64,000 nt of DNA from Paenibacillus sp. 453mf (GTDB taxonomy: Bacteria; Bacillota; Bacilli; Paenibacillales; Paenibacillaceae): positions 1,168,862 to 1,232,861 of the forward strand of contig NZ_FPAC01000001.1 in assembly GCF_900116105.1 (NCBI RefSeq), read 5' to 3'. Below the pieces are notes generated by a model that worked only from the letters and a program-made list of their open reading frames with translations, was not told where the DNA came from and made no database searches. Position 1 is the first letter of the stretch; every line of letters starts with the position of its first letter. A program made the translations under genes and the position numbers. Below, piece by piece: positions 35,625-45,548 of this stretch.

Positions 35625-36389
35625 ATGCTAGTTGCTGAACGTTATGCGGCGATCACCCGGCTCGTCAATGACAGAGGAAGTATTCGGGTATCCGAGCTGA
35701 GCAGCTTGTGCCAAGTAACCGAGGAGACCATTCGCCGGGATTTGGATCGGCTTGAGAGAGAAGGGAAGCTGAGACGTTCACACGGCGGTGCTGTACGTAT
35801 AAGGCTTTCTGATGAACATATGGAAACCCCTTATAGTGAGCGTGAAATCACTCGTACGGAGGAGAAACGGCGGATTGCTCTGGAAGCGGTGAAGTTTATA
35901 GAACCTCATGAGCGCATCCTTCTAGATGCAAGCACGACCGCTTGGTATACAGCCCGAAGCTTACCGGATATTCCGATTACAGTTCTAACGAATTCCATTC
36001 GGGTAGTAACAGAGCTATCCAGCAAGAAGCACATCGAAGTTATTGCTGCTGGGGGTCAGCTCCTGCCTGAGTCAATGTCCTTTGTTGGACCACTTGTCGA
36101 GCGTTCTCTGGACACCTATCACGTGGATAAGCTCTTTTTGTCCTGCCAAGGTGTTCATGTGGATAGAGGCATCAGTGAAATGAATGAGCTTCAAGCGAGA
36201 GTGAAGCAGAGGATGATTGGAATGTCCGATCAGGTGTTCTTACTAGCAGATTCCAGCAAGTTTGGCATACAGGCGCTGACTCATGTCGCTGGGCTTGATA
36301 AGGTACAGCACATTATTACGTGTCAAGATGTGAGGGAAGAAACTGTAAGAGCACTTAAGGAACGTTCTATACATGTCACCATAGTTTAG
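35625..36389 (+). CDS. rhaR: DeoR family regulator of rhamnose operon
   Basis: A 254-residue DeoR-type repressor with HTH (SIRVSELSSLCQVTEETIRR, then DLDRLEREGKLRRSHGGAV) and a sensor domain (LLDASTTAWYTARSLPD, LLADSSKFGIQALTHV). The ATG at 35625 has correct spacing to TGGAGG; the ATG at 35619 is adjacent to the SD. Its place inside the operon fits a rhamnose-pathway repressor whose effector would be a pathway sugar phosphate. Confidence 0.88.
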   Translation: MLVAERYAAITRLVNDRGSIRVSELSSLCQVTEETIRRDLDRLEREGKLRRSHGGAVRIRLSDEHMETPYSEREITRTEEKRRIALEAVKFIEPHERILLDASTTAWYTARSLPDIPITVLTNSIRVVTELSSKKHIEVIAAGGQLLPESMSFVGPLVERSLDTYHVDKLFLSCQGVHVDRGISEMNELQARVKQRMIGMSDQVFLLADSSKFGIQALTHVAGLDKVQHIITCQDVREETVRALKERSIHVTIV

Positions 36390-36416
36390 TCTTGAATAGA
36401 TAAGAGGTGTACTCAG

Positions 36417-37145
36417 ATGAAGGTCTCTTTATTTATTACATGTCTCAGTGATGCGATCTATCCGAGGGTAGGAGAAGCGATGGTGCGCATACTGGCCAGA
36501 TATGGCATACAGGTGGACTTTCCCAAAGTCCAGACCTGCTGTGGTCAGCCAGCTTATAACAGCGGGTATTTCGATGAAGCCAGAGCGGCCGCGAGAACGA
36601 TACTGGATGCTTTTGATGACAGCGATTTTGTCGTATCTCCATCCGGTTCATGTACGTATATGGTCCACCATTATTCGAATTTATTCCAGGAAGAGCCGGA
36701 AATGCTGGAGAAAGCGAAACGATTGGAAGCGAAGACCTATGAGTTCACACAGTTCCTTGTCCATGTGATGGGAATTAAGGATCTTGGGGCTGTGTTTCCA
36801 CATAAGGTGACCTATCACCCCTCTTGTCATGGCAGCCGGCTCCTTGGCGTCAAGAATGAACCGATGGCTCTGCTTCAGGAGGTAAAAGGCATAGATCTTG
36901 TACCCTTACCTTTTGCAGAGGACTGCTGCGGCTTTGGCGGCACCTTTGCCGTGAAGATGGCGGACATTTCCGGAGCGATGGTTACGGAGAAGGCGGAGCA
37001 TGTTGTTGAGACCGAAGCCGAAGTGCTTGTAGGTCTAGATATGGCCTGTCTGATGAACATCGCGGGCCAGCTGCGTTATCGAAATCAACCGGTACGAGTC
37101 ATGCATCTGGCGGAGCTGTTGTATGAGGGGGTGAAGTCTTCATGA
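36417..37145 (+). CDS. lutA: Lactate utilisation protein LutA
   Basis: A 242-residue (Fe-S)-binding protein with two CCG domains: VQTCCGQPAYNSGYFDEA and ATYHPSCHGSRLLGV-type, followed by EDCCGFGGTFAVKMADISGA. With LutB and LutC it oxidises L-lactate to pyruvate at the membrane or cytoplasm. Start 27 nt after rhaR; its stop overlaps lutB (ATGA). In this operon it would consume lactate made by the RhaEW dehydrogenase half. Confidence 0.93.
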   Translation: MKVSLFITCLSDAIYPRVGEAMVRILARYGIQVDFPKVQTCCGQPAYNSGYFDEARAAARTILDAFDDSDFVVSPSGSCTYMVHHYSNLFQEEPEMLEKAKRLEAKTYEFTQFLVHVMGIKDLGAVFPHKVTYHPSCHGSRLLGVKNEPMALLQEVKGIDLVPLPFAEDCCGFGGTFAVKMADISGAMVTEKAEHVVETEAEVLVGLDMACLMNIAGQLRYRNQPVRVMHLAELLYEGVKSS

Positions 37146-38662
37146 CCAGTTTGGGTTCAGCAGGTCCAAAGGTTCAGGTGAAGGAGCGTGCAGGCCTGGC
37201 GCTCAATGATGAATTTTTGCGAAAAGCAGTTAAGTTCACGACAGAGCGTCTCAGAGGCGGGAAGAAGCTGGCCTCCGAGGAGCATGGACGCTGGGAAGAG
37301 TGGCGTGAGCAGGGCAGACAGATCCGGCTTCATACGATTGCCCATTTGGATTATTACTTGAATCTTTTTGTGGAGAATGCCCGCGCAAACGGGGTTCATG
37401 TTCATTTTGCCGATACGGGGGAAGAAGCCGTCCGTATTGCCCTCCAAATCGCAGAGCACCGCGGAGCCAAGTCTGTCGTCAAATCGAAGTCCATGGTATC
37501 CGAAGAGCTGCATCTTAATCATGCGCTGGAAGAAGCAGGAATTGAAGCGATTGAGACGGATCTAGGTGAATATATTATCCAGCTGGCCGGAGAAATGCCT
37601 TCACATATCGTTATCCCCGCCATTCATAAGAATCGATATCAAATTGCTGAGCTGTTGTCTGAGGTTGCCGGAGAAACACTCCCTCCGGATACGACGGTGC
37701 TTGCCGGCTTTGTTCGAAAAATATTGCGGGAGCGCTTCCTTGATGCCGATATCGGCATGACGGGCTGTAATTTTGCCATTGCCGAGACCGGTTCCATGGT
37801 GCTGTTCGAGAATGAAGGCAATGCCCGGATGGTCAGCACCCTTCCGAAGACGCAGATTACGCTGATGGGAATGGAGAGAATTATTCCTTCCTGGACAGAT
37901 CTGGAGGTTATGGCTACGCTGCTTCCTAGATCAGCGACGGGCCAGCGGATTACAATGTACATGTCCGGTATCACCGGACCTAAACGTGACGAGGATGCAG
38001 ATGGTCCTGAGCAAATGCACATGATTATTGTCGATAACGGCCGTTCGCTTCAGCTTGGTGATCCCGAATTTCAGGAGCTGCTTAATTGTATTCGCTGCGG
38101 GGCGTGTCTGAATGCCTGTCCGGTATACCGTCACATCGGAGGTCATGCTTATGGAAGTACATACAGTGGACCGATCGGAGCTGTGCTCACCCCTGCACTG
38201 AACAAGAATGTAGCTGAATGGGATGATATCGCCAATGCATCGAGTCTATGTGGTGCCTGTTATGAGGCTTGTCCGGTTAAGATTCCTCTGCATGACATGC
38301 TTGTAGCACTACGTCGACGCAAGGTGGAAGGTGGACATGGCAACAAGGTCGAAACGGCAGGTATGAAGGCATATGCAGCTGTTGTATCCAAATCCTCCCG
38401 ATTTGGCGCAGCTCTGAAGGCAGGTCAACTGGGACAGAAGCTTGTTGTGAAGAATGGAGAAATTACGTTAAAAGCGGGGCCTTTAAAAGGCTGGAATTCC
38501 TATCGTGTGACACCATCATTAGCCAAGACCAGCTTCAGGCAATCCTGGGAACGGCTCAAATCTGAAATTAAGGATGAGGCGCCTGAGATGGAGCCGAATC
38601 TCGTTGCAAGATTACAAGCGATTGTTGAAGCCAGGGCAGCAGGAGGGAGGAAGCAAATATGA
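37142..38662 (+). CDS. lutB: Lactate utilisation iron-sulfur protein LutB
   Basis: A 506-residue protein with an LUD-type N-terminal domain (VVKSKSMVSEELHLNHALEE, GMTGCNFAIAETGSMVLFEN) and two 4Fe-4S clusters (CIRCGACLNACPVYRHIGG and CGACYEACPVKIPLHDM). A DUF3390-like C-terminal tail follows. It is the electron-transfer subunit of the LutABC lactate oxidase system. ATGA overlaps link it to lutA and lutC. Confidence 0.94.
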   Translation: MTSLGSAGPKVQVKERAGLALNDEFLRKAVKFTTERLRGGKKLASEEHGRWEEWREQGRQIRLHTIAHLDYYLNLFVENARANGVHVHFADTGEEAVRIALQIAEHRGAKSVVKSKSMVSEELHLNHALEEAGIEAIETDLGEYIIQLAGEMPSHIVIPAIHKNRYQIAELLSEVAGETLPPDTTVLAGFVRKILRERFLDADIGMTGCNFAIAETGSMVLFENEGNARMVSTLPKTQITLMGMERIIPSWTDLEVMATLLPRSATGQRITMYMSGITGPKRDEDADGPEQMHMIIVDNGRSLQLGDPEFQELLNCIRCGACLNACPVYRHIGGHAYGSTYSGPIGAVLTPALNKNVAEWDDIANASSLCGACYEACPVKIPLHDMLVALRRRKVEGGHGNKVETAGMKAYAAVVSKSSRFGAALKAGQLGQKLVVKNGEITLKAGPLKGWNSYRVTPSLAKTSFRQSWERLKSEIKDEAPEMEPNLVARLQAIVEARAAGGRKQI

Positions 38663-39384
38663 GTGGCACGGAAGAAACGTGGCTTAAGGAGCTCACAGAA
38701 CAGTCTATGAAGAAGCAGGAGCGTTTCATGAATCACATTGCTTCCCGTCTGAAGAGACCCAGACAGATATCCGCGCCTGCTCAGCCATTTCGGGGATCTC
38801 CGGGCTTCTGGTACGAAATGGAGTGGGATGAGCAGGAACGAATTGAGAAGTTTACAAACCATTTTGAAAGTGTAGGCGGTCATGTGGTCCAGGTTACAAG
38901 CTATACCGAAGCCGGACAATTCATTGCTGACAAAGCTGAGGAGCTTGGCGCCAAGCGGATCATCAGGCAGGATCAGCCTGAGCTGAACAGCTTGGGACTT
39001 GAGGATAAGCAGCCTGCCTTAAATATCTCTACCTGGAATTCAGAGGATGATGTGAATTGGAAAGCCGTAGCCGCAGAAGCGGATTTCGGTATTGTCATTG
39101 CAGATGGTGCAGCCGCTTACACAGGCTCGATTCTCGTGAAATCTGCGAGAGAAAAAGGCAGATCTGTGACTCTTCTGCCTACAGTGATGTTCATTATTAT
39201 CCCTGTGGATAGGCTGAAGACGAGACTTGGTGAGCTGCTAACTCCGTTGGATGAGCTGGGGCGGGAGCGGCTTCCCGCAGGTGTCCATTTCATATCCGGA
39301 CCGAGCCGCTCATCCGATATTGAGAATGAACTGACGATCGGTGTGCATGGACCGGGAATCGTATATGCCTTCCTGCTGGGATAA
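38659..39384 (+). CDS. lutC: Lactate utilisation protein LutC
   Basis: A 241-residue LUD-domain protein. N-terminal helical part (MKKQERFMNHIASRLKRPR) is followed by the LUD core FGIVIADGAAAYTGSILVKS, VTLLPTVMFIIIPVDRLKTR and the C-terminal HFISGPSRSSDIENELTIGV with HGPG. Last gene of the rha-lut operon, coupled to lutB by ATGA. Confidence 0.92.
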   Translation: MSGTEETWLKELTEQSMKKQERFMNHIASRLKRPRQISAPAQPFRGSPGFWYEMEWDEQERIEKFTNHFESVGGHVVQVTSYTEAGQFIADKAEELGAKRIIRQDQPELNSLGLEDKQPALNISTWNSEDDVNWKAVAAEADFGIVIADGAAAYTGSILVKSAREKGRSVTLLPTVMFIIIPVDRLKTRLGELLTPLDELGRERLPAGVHFISGPSRSSDIENELTIGVHGPGIVYAFLLG

Positions 39385-39426
39385 GAACAGAAGGAAGCTT
39401 TGAGCCAATTTAAAGTCTTTTTAAAG

Positions 39427-39461
39427 CCTGTCAGATTCCATTTGTCTTTGACAGGTTTTTT
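39427..39461 (+). terminator. Rho-independent terminator of rha-lut operon
   Basis: Stem CCTGTCA / TGACAGG with T6 tail. The 376 bp from here to the P450 gene contain only a weak hairpin before a T-run near 39689-39724 and no palindrome like the Bm3R1 operator. Confidence 0.8.
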
Positions 39462-39837
39462 CGCTTTGTCTGGTTAATGACCAAGGTGTATTTAATGTAA
39501 GAGTAGGCTCGCTATGTAGAGTGGTAAAAGCATAAGTTCTCATCTTATCTTTACACTAAGCTTTTTAAATTTGGAATAAGATGGATAATTAGTCGTAGGT
39601 AAATATGACCTTGTGCCTGTTGAAGCTGCCATAATAGCGTGATACGGTATTTATAAGATTGGAGCTTATCATCACCCTAGAATCATTTTTTGAAAAAGTG
39701 AGGAGGATCGGTTCCGCTTTTTTTTACATCAAAATGACTGTTCTACTAAAATGGTCAATCAGTTCGAATGTCATATTATTCGCTGAAATCTTGCCAAGTC
39801 TGTCTAAAGAGAAAACATATTATTGGAGGGAATGTGG

Positions 39838-42800
39838 ATGTCTGTGTCTGTAAAAATACCTCAGCCCAAAACCTACGGTCCGCTGGGGAATCTGCCTTTG
39901 CTTGATGTGCATGCTCCAGTGCAGTCTCTCGTCAAAATCGCTTATGAGCAAGGTCCCATCTTTCAAATTCAATATCCGGGCCGCAAAGAAATTTATATCT
40001 CAGGGCATGAGTATGTAGAGGATGCTTGTGACGAGAAACGGTTTGACAAGAGAATCTGGGCACCGCTCCAAAATGTGCGTCCATTCGCCGGTGATGGATT
40101 ATTTACGAGTGCTACAGATGAGCCGAACTGGAAGAAGGCTCACAATATTTTGCTATCCAGCTTCAGCCAGCGGGCGATGCAGGGTTACCATTCCAAAATG
40201 CTGGATATCGCCGTGCAGCTGATTCAGAAATGGGCGCGACTCAATCCCGATGAAACGGTCGACATACCGGGAGACATGACCAGGTTAACTTTGGACACCA
40301 TCGGTCTGTGCGGTTTTGACTATCGATTCAACAGCTTTTATCGTGAGGACTATCATCCCTTTATTGATCGTATGGTTAGAGCGCTGGATGAAGGAATGAG
40401 CCAGCTCCACCGATTGGGTATACAGGATCTGTTCATGGTACAGAAGAAGAAGCAATTTAATGAAGATATACAGGGCATGTTTGAGCTCGTCGACGACTTG
40501 ATCTGGGAACGTAAGGCGCACGGGGGGAATCCGGGAGATTTGTTGTCCCATATGCTGGAGGGAACCGACCCGGAGACAGGTGAGACGCTGGATCTTGAAA
40601 ATATCCGGTATCAAATGATTACTTTCTTGATCGCAGGACATGAAACAACAAGCGGCTTGCTGTCCTTCGCCATGTATTATTTGCTTAAGCATCCTGATAA
40701 GCTTACGAAGGCAAGGGAAGAAGTGGACCGTATATTCAAGAGTTCCCTTCCTACCTACAATCAGGTTCGCGATTTAAAATATATTCGTATGGTGCTTAAT
40801 GAAGCCCTAAGATTATGGCCGACGGCTCCCGCCTTCTCATTATATGCCAAGGAAGATACTGAAATTGGCGGGAAATATCCGATGAAGAAAGGCGACAGTG
40901 TAACTGTACTCATTCCAAAATTGCATCGTGACGAGCGTGTATGGGGGATGGATGTTGATAAATTCATCCCAGAGCGCTTTGAGGATCCAAGCAAGGTGCC
41001 GCATGATGCATACAAGCCATTTGGTAATGGTCAAAGAGCTTGTATAGGGCAGCAGTTTGCCATGCAGGAAGCTACATTGGTGCTGGGAATGGTGCTGCAG
41101 CACTTTGATCTGATTGATTACGCTAATTATGAATTGAAGGTGAAAGAAACGTTGACGCTGAAACCGGAGGATTTCAGGGTTAAAGTACGCAGCCGCGGCA
41201 TGAATAACATGATGATGTTGTCCGGTTCTTCTTCAGCATATCAAACAGAGGTGTCAAGCAAATCGGAAGAGCTTAGCAGTGTACCGGCTCATAATACTCC
41301 GATGCTTGTATTATACGGATCGAATCTCGGCACAGCCGAAGGGATCGCAAGAGAGGTAGCGGATACGGCTAAATACCAAGGCTTTGATGCAAGCGTCGCT
41401 CCACTCGACAATTACGCCTCCCATCTTCCTAAAGAAGGTGTTGTATTCATTGTAACGGCATCCTATAATGGTCAGCCTCCATCGAATGCAAAGAATTTTG
41501 TAGACTGGCTCGAGCAGGCTCCTGCCACTGAAATAGAGGGAGTCCGTTATGTTGTGTTCGGATGCGGAGACCATAACTGGGCAAGTACGTATCAGCGTGT
41601 ACCCAGGTTTATTGATGAAACGCTGCACACGAAGGGAGCCATCCGCCTATTGGAACGCGGTGAGAGTGATGCAAGTGGTGATTTTGAGCAGGAAGTTGAT
41701 GATTTTACGGAGTCACTATGGCCAGATTTAATGCAGAAGCTTCAAATTACAGTCGATGAATCGGTGCCGAAGCGACGGAGCAGCTTATCTATCTCATACG
41801 TAGAAGGTGTAGCTGCGGTACCGCTGGCCGAAACTTACAAGGCATATTCGGCAATGATCACTGAGAGCCGAAATTTACAGCACCAAAACAGCAGCAGAAT
41901 AACCCAGCATATCGAGATCGAGCTGCCGGAGGGGATGACTTACCAAGAAGGGGATCATCTGGGCGTACTCGCTCATAATTCGGAGAAGCTGGTTAGCAGG
42001 GTACTGAAACGATTTGGCTTAACTGGTTCAAGTCATCTTGTTCTGAGAGCCGACGGGCGTAGCAGCGCTCATCTTCCAGTAGGAACAACGGTGAGACTGG
42101 ATGACCTGCTCACACATAGTGTGGAGCTTCAGGCTCCGGCAACTAGAGCACAGCTTAGAGAGCTTGCCTCCTATACAGTGTGTCCTCCTCACGCCAAGGA
42201 GCTGCATGCACTTCTAGAAGATGAGCTATATAAGAGTGAAATCAGAGACAAAAGAATAACGATGCTTGACCTGCTAGAGAAGTACGAGGCCTGCGAGCTC
42301 CCGTTTGAGAGATTCCTTGAGCTCCTGCCTGCGCTTACACCTCGCTATTATTCCATTTCCAGCTCTCCGAAGCTTCATCCGCATACAGCAAGCATTACGG
42401 TCAGCGTGGTTCGCGGGCCTGCATGGAGCGGAAGCGGGGAATACAGGGGGGTTGCGTCAAACTATTTGGCGGAGCTTGAGCCAGGCGCGAAAATATTTAT
42501 GTTTGTACAGACACCTGAGTCTGGGTTTCAGCTGCCGGATGCTCCGGATACTCCAATCATTATGATTGGACCTGGAACCGGGGTAGCTCCTTTCCGCGGC
42601 TTTGTTCAGGCGAGAAGTGTAATGAAGCAGCAGGGCAAGAAGCTTGGGGAGGCCCATTTATATTTTGGCTGCCGAACTCCAGAACATGACTTTCTGTATC
42701 AGGAAGAGCTCATTTCGGCTCAGGAGCAGGGAATTGTTACGCTCCATACGGCCTTTTCCCGCGTTGAAGGACAGGATAAATGTTATGTTCAGCATCTGAT

Positions 42801-43053
42801 TCAAAAAGATGCCGATCAACTGCTTCAGTTGATCGAGAATGGCGCCAAAACATTTATATGTGGTGATGGTGTGTGGATGGCGCCTGATGTGGAGAAGACA
42901 CTCATCTCCAGTTATCAGCGTCATACTCAGTCCAGTGAAGAGGAAGCCGTATCGTGGCTGCGAGCGCTGGAATCCAGTGGCAGGTATGTAAAGGATGTAT
43001 GGGCAGGATCTAAGATCGAACAGGAGAAGACCGTCCCGGCCAAGGTACTATAG
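39838..43053 (+). CDS. cyp102: Self-sufficient cytochrome P450/NADPH reductase, CYP102 family
   Basis: A 1071-residue P450BM3-type fusion. The heme domain (1-about 460) has [33 protein letters not shown] (ExxR) and [15 protein letters not shown] with heme ligand Cys402. FMN domain about 480-630 ([20 protein letters not shown]), FAD/NADPH domain to the end ([31 protein letters not shown]). Equivalents of BM3 Arg47, Tyr51 and Phe87 are kept ([16 protein letters not shown]), so long-chain fatty acid subterminal hydroxylation is expected. The in-frame TTG at 39823 is before the SD GGAGGG; start is 39838. No TetR/Bm3R1-type regulator adjoins it. Confidence 0.95.
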   Translation: MSVSVKIPQPKTYGPLGNLPLLDVHAPVQSLVKIAYEQGPIFQIQYPGRKEIYISGHEYVEDACDEKRFDKRIWAPLQNVRPFAGDGLFTSATDEPNWKKAHNILLSSFSQRAMQGYHSKMLDIAVQLIQKWARLNPDETVDIPGDMTRLTLDTIGLCGFDYRFNSFYREDYHPFIDRMVRALDEGMSQLHRLGIQDLFMVQKKKQFNEDIQGMFELVDDLIWERKAHGGNPGDLLSHMLEGTDPETGETLDLENIRYQMITFLIAGHETTSGLLSFAMYYLLKHPDKLTKAREEVDRIFKSSLPTYNQVRDLKYIRMVLNEALRLWPTAPAFSLYAKEDTEIGGKYPMKKGDSVTVLIPKLHRDERVWGMDVDKFIPERFEDPSKVPHDAYKPFGNGQRACIGQQFAMQEATLVLGMVLQHFDLIDYANYELKVKETLTLKPEDFRVKVRSRGMNNMMMLSGSSSAYQTEVSSKSEELSSVPAHNTPMLVLYGSNLGTAEGIAREVADTAKYQGFDASVAPLDNYASHLPKEGVVFIVTASYNGQPPSNAKNFVDWLEQAPATEIEGVRYVVFGCGDHNWASTYQRVPRFIDETLHTKGAIRLLERGESDASGDFEQEVDDFTESLWPDLMQKLQITVDESVPKRRSSLSISYVEGVAAVPLAETYKAYSAMITESRNLQHQNSSRITQHIEIELPEGMTYQEGDHLGVLAHNSEKLVSRVLKRFGLTGSSHLVLRADGRSSAHLPVGTTVRLDDLLTHSVELQAPATRAQLRELASYTVCPPHAKELHALLEDELYKSEIRDKRITMLDLLEKYEACELPFERFLELLPALTPRYYSISSSPKLHPHTASITVSVVRGPAWSGSGEYRGVASNYLAELEPGAKIFMFVQTPESGFQLPDAPDTPIIMIGPGTGVAPFRGFVQARSVMKQQGKKLGEAHLYFGCRTPEHDFLYQEELISAQEQGIVTLHTAFSRVEGQDKCYVQHLIQKDADQLLQLIENGAKTFICGDGVWMAPDVEKTLISSYQRHTQSSEEEAVSWLRALESSGRYVKDVWAGSKIEQEKTVPAKVL

Positions 43054-43116
43054 GTTCCTGAGACGTGAACTTATCTCCAGTATCGCGGTTCTCGTTAATA
43101 CGATTAATCAAAATGG

Positions 43117-43150
43117 GGATGAAGAGCTTTCAAGTTCTTCATCCTTTTTT
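43117..43150 (+). terminator. Rho-independent terminator
   Basis: Stem GGATGAAGAGCTT / AAGTTCTTCATCC (one wobble) with T6 tail. Confidence 0.9.
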
Positions 43151-43189
43151 CTCGTAATGTGTTAACATATTGGTAAAAGGAGGTATATC

Positions 43190-43702
43190 ATGAAGAAAAT
43201 TGCATTATTGTTTCTTTTTGCGTTAGTTTTATCCGCATGTAGTAACACTGAAGAACCACCACCGGCTACTCAGGGAACTGAACTCCAAGATCTACAGGAC
43301 GAAAATCAACAACTCAAAGAAGAGCTTGAGGCTTCTAAAAGTAGTGTGCCTTCAGAGGAGCACATGAATGTTATTCGAGGGACATTGAATGCATCTTTTA
43401 AAATAATCGATGCTATGAATAATAGAGATTATGAAGCCTTGAAGTCCCTTTCTGTTCCTAATATTGAGTTTGACGAACAGGCAGAAACATACACACTACA
43501 AGGCATTGATGATAAACAGAATGTTTCGCTCTTGACCTCCATTGGCATTGGTAATCTGGAATACAGAGGATATACTCAAACGAATGAAAATGAAGTTGAA
43601 GTGTTCCTGGCGAATTATTACGATGAAGGACATGTAGCAATTTATATGCATTTCGAGTTGGTTGATCAACAATGGCTTTATAAAGGACATTATACGAATT
43701 AA
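43190..43702 (+). CDS. Lipoprotein with coiled coil and NTF2-like domain
   Basis: A 170-residue lipoprotein. Signal peptide MKKIALLFLFALVLSAC ends in a lipobox with lipidated Cys17. A short coiled coil (about 31-51, LQDLQDENQQLKEELEA) follows, then a domain with NVIRGTLNASFKIIDAMNNR and YEALKSLSVPNIEF, like NTF2/SnoaL-type folds of secreted Bacillus lipoproteins. SD AAAGGAGG precedes ATG. Function unknown. Confidence 0.8.
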   Translation: MKKIALLFLFALVLSACSNTEEPPPATQGTELQDLQDENQQLKEELEASKSSVPSEEHMNVIRGTLNASFKIIDAMNNRDYEALKSLSVPNIEFDEQAETYTLQGIDDKQNVSLLTSIGIGNLEYRGYTQTNENEVEVFLANYYDEGHVAIYMHFELVDQQWLYKGHYTN

Positions 43703-43791
43703 GATGTTAGATCGTCTTTAGGAAGCCTTTTATTTTTGATATGATGTTGGTAGAATTGAGAAGTACATATTCACAGAAGGAGGAGTTATAT

Positions 43792-44769
43792 ATGAAGATG
43801 ATGCCATTGCGTCATAAAGGCATTAATGCCAGTCAAGTGGTGTTCGGTTCGATGTCATTGGGTGGTGGATGGAACACCAATCCGGTCACGCAAGAACATG
43901 TGCTTGAAGCAGAGAGAGCGGTAGATGCTGCACGTGAAATCGGGATTAATATGTATGATCATGCGGACATTTACACTTTCGGCAAAGCGGAAGAAACCTT
44001 TGGGAAGATACTGCAGGCACAGCCGTCCCTCAGGGAAGAAATCATTATACAATCCAAATGCGGCATAAGACTTCAAGACGGTGATCTTCCAGGAAGATAT
44101 GACTTCTCCAAAGAGCATATTTTGAATTCGGTGGATGGGATATTAAGCCGTTTGGGTACCGAATACATCGATATTTTACTATTGCATCGTCCAGACCCTC
44201 TTATGGAACCGGAAGAAATTGCGGAAGCCCTAACTTTGTTGAAATCTGCAGGCAAGGTTCGTCATTTTGGCGTTTCCAATATGAATGTGGGTCAAATTGA
44301 ATTTTTGCAGCGTTCGCTTCCGTATCCGATTATTGTAAACCAGCTGCAGATGAGCTTGTCTCACTTGCATTTTGTTGATGAGGTGGTCTTTGTCAATCAA
44401 GCTGCTGGAACGAAGGTAAACTTTGGCGCAGGACTGCTTGAGTTCAGCCAGATGCAGGACATTCAGCTTCAAGCCTGGAGTCCGCTGTCACAAGGAATAT
44501 TCACAGGTAAGGACGTTTCGGATCAGCCGGAGCATATTCAGGCTGCAGCGAAGCTCGTTCAGGACATGGCCGAAGAGAAGGAAACCACTCGTGAAGCGAT
44601 CGTACTCGGCTGGCTTATGAGACATCCTGCGATGATTCAACCGGTCATCGGTACGATCAATCCTGAGCGGATTAAGGCGACGGGGGACGCTGTCCGCCAA
44701 GGCCAGCTCATGACCCGGGATGAATGGTACAAGCTGTATGTTACAGCAAGAGGACCTAGACTGCCGTAA
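43792..44769 (+). CDS. Aldo/keto reductase
   Basis: A 325-residue AKR of the YdhF-like group. It shows the catalytic Tyr/Asp region NMYDHADIYTFGKAEETFGK, Lys in IIIQSKCGIRLQ, His in DILLLHRPDPLMEP, and the C-terminal NADPH site GWLMRHPAMIQPVIGTINPE. The frame is open upstream to 43741, but AAGGAGGAG is 5 nt before ATG 43792. Carbonyl substrate unknown. Confidence 0.9.
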   Translation: MKMMPLRHKGINASQVVFGSMSLGGGWNTNPVTQEHVLEAERAVDAAREIGINMYDHADIYTFGKAEETFGKILQAQPSLREEIIIQSKCGIRLQDGDLPGRYDFSKEHILNSVDGILSRLGTEYIDILLLHRPDPLMEPEEIAEALTLLKSAGKVRHFGVSNMNVGQIEFLQRSLPYPIIVNQLQMSLSHLHFVDEVVFVNQAAGTKVNFGAGLLEFSQMQDIQLQAWSPLSQGIFTGKDVSDQPEHIQAAAKLVQDMAEEKETTREAIVLGWLMRHPAMIQPVIGTINPERIKATGDAVRQGQLMTRDEWYKLYVTARGPRLP

Positions 44770-44868
44770 ACTTAATGCTTAATCGGGCCGGCGATGAACA
44801 CTCTAACTTAGCGCTGCTATCATTTTGGCATAAGCAGATGTTGTCGCTGCAAGGGAGAGTGGTGTGGC

Positions 44869-45318
44869 TTGGTATCCAATATAAGTCTTATTCTTTTTCT
44901 TTTCCTTTCATTAGCGGTCTTTTTCATTAGCATTCAGCAGCGCCGCAAGACGGGGAAAGTAAGGTTTAGTGGACTAGGTAAAGAAAATACGATGCTGATG
45001 GTGCTGATCTATGTACTTGGCGGTATTTACCTGATAACGAGTGAAGGATGGCTCAAATACGTTATTTTCATGCTCTCGTTTATTGTCTATTATTTTGTAA
45101 GTCAGTTTTATGTCGGGGAGAACGGTGTGAAGTTTGGCATTTATTTTATTCCTTATCATAAGGTGACCGGATACAGGCAATATGATGGTTCAAATGACGT
45201 GACATTATATATTGAAGGTAAATCCAAAGGGATCTATCTCAAACCCAAAATCGAATACCGCAGCAGTTTGATTCAATCGGCGCTTGAAATGAAGGGGATT
45301 TCTGAGCAGCAACGGTGA
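44869..45318 (+). CDS. Small membrane protein of unknown function
   Basis: A 149-residue protein with three hydrophobic segments (ISLILFLFLSLAVFFISI, LMVLIYVLGGIYLITSEG, YVIFMLSFIVYYFVSQFY) and a cytoplasmic C-terminal beta domain (ENGVKFGIYFIPYHKVTGYR). The architecture is like the proteins at 16.2-17.1 kb. Start TTG with AAGGGAGAG 9 nt upstream; no better start in frame. Family not recognised with certainty. Confidence 0.65.
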   Translation: MVSNISLILFLFLSLAVFFISIQQRRKTGKVRFSGLGKENTMLMVLIYVLGGIYLITSEGWLKYVIFMLSFIVYYFVSQFYVGENGVKFGIYFIPYHKVTGYRQYDGSNDVTLYIEGKSKGIYLKPKIEYRSSLIQSALEMKGISEQQR

Positions 45319-45335
45319 TGTCTTCTCTGCAAAAT

Positions 45336-45374
45336 ACACAAATAAGCTGTCTCTATGAGATAGCTTATTTGTGT
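45336..45374. terminator. 18-bp hairpin, possible terminator
   Basis: Arms ACACAAATAAGCTGTCTC and GAGATAGCTTATTTGTGT pair fully with one wobble, with a 3-nt loop. No plus-strand T-run follows, so it may be a transcript-end stabiliser or attenuator between the small membrane protein and ppdK. Confidence 0.5.
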
Positions 45375-45433
45375 TGAAACCATTTTTATAACAACAGGAA
45401 TCATACGTAATCCACACAAATAAAAGATTCTTA

Positions 45434-45480
45434 TATGACGTATTATATATTGACCATTATCCATTTGTGACGTAATATAT
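45434..45480. promoter_or_regulatory. CcpN-like direct repeats before ppdK
   Basis: TGACGTATTATATATTG begins at 45436+1 and TGACGTAATATATTGG at about 45468, 32 bp apart. TATGACGTATT (45434-45444) agrees at 10 of 11 positions and TGTGACGTAAT (45466-45476) at 9 of 11 with the CcpN box TRTGHYATAYW as I recall it. A CcpN-like gene lies just downstream of ppdK, so it is a plausible target. Confidence 0.45.
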
Positions 45481-45548
45481 TGGCTAAGTTGGATTTGAAA
45501 AAAATGGAAAATAAGTTCTTGAAAAACGATGAGATGAGGAGAGATAGG

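Noticed and set aside
39462..39837. Bm3R1/BscR-type operator palindrome
   Set aside because: Looked for the 20-bp palindrome known from P450BM3 loci; no convincing inverted repeat was found.
39659..39853. 64-codon ORF before the P450 gene
   Set aside because: No SD or domain, and it overlaps the real P450 start; chance open frame.
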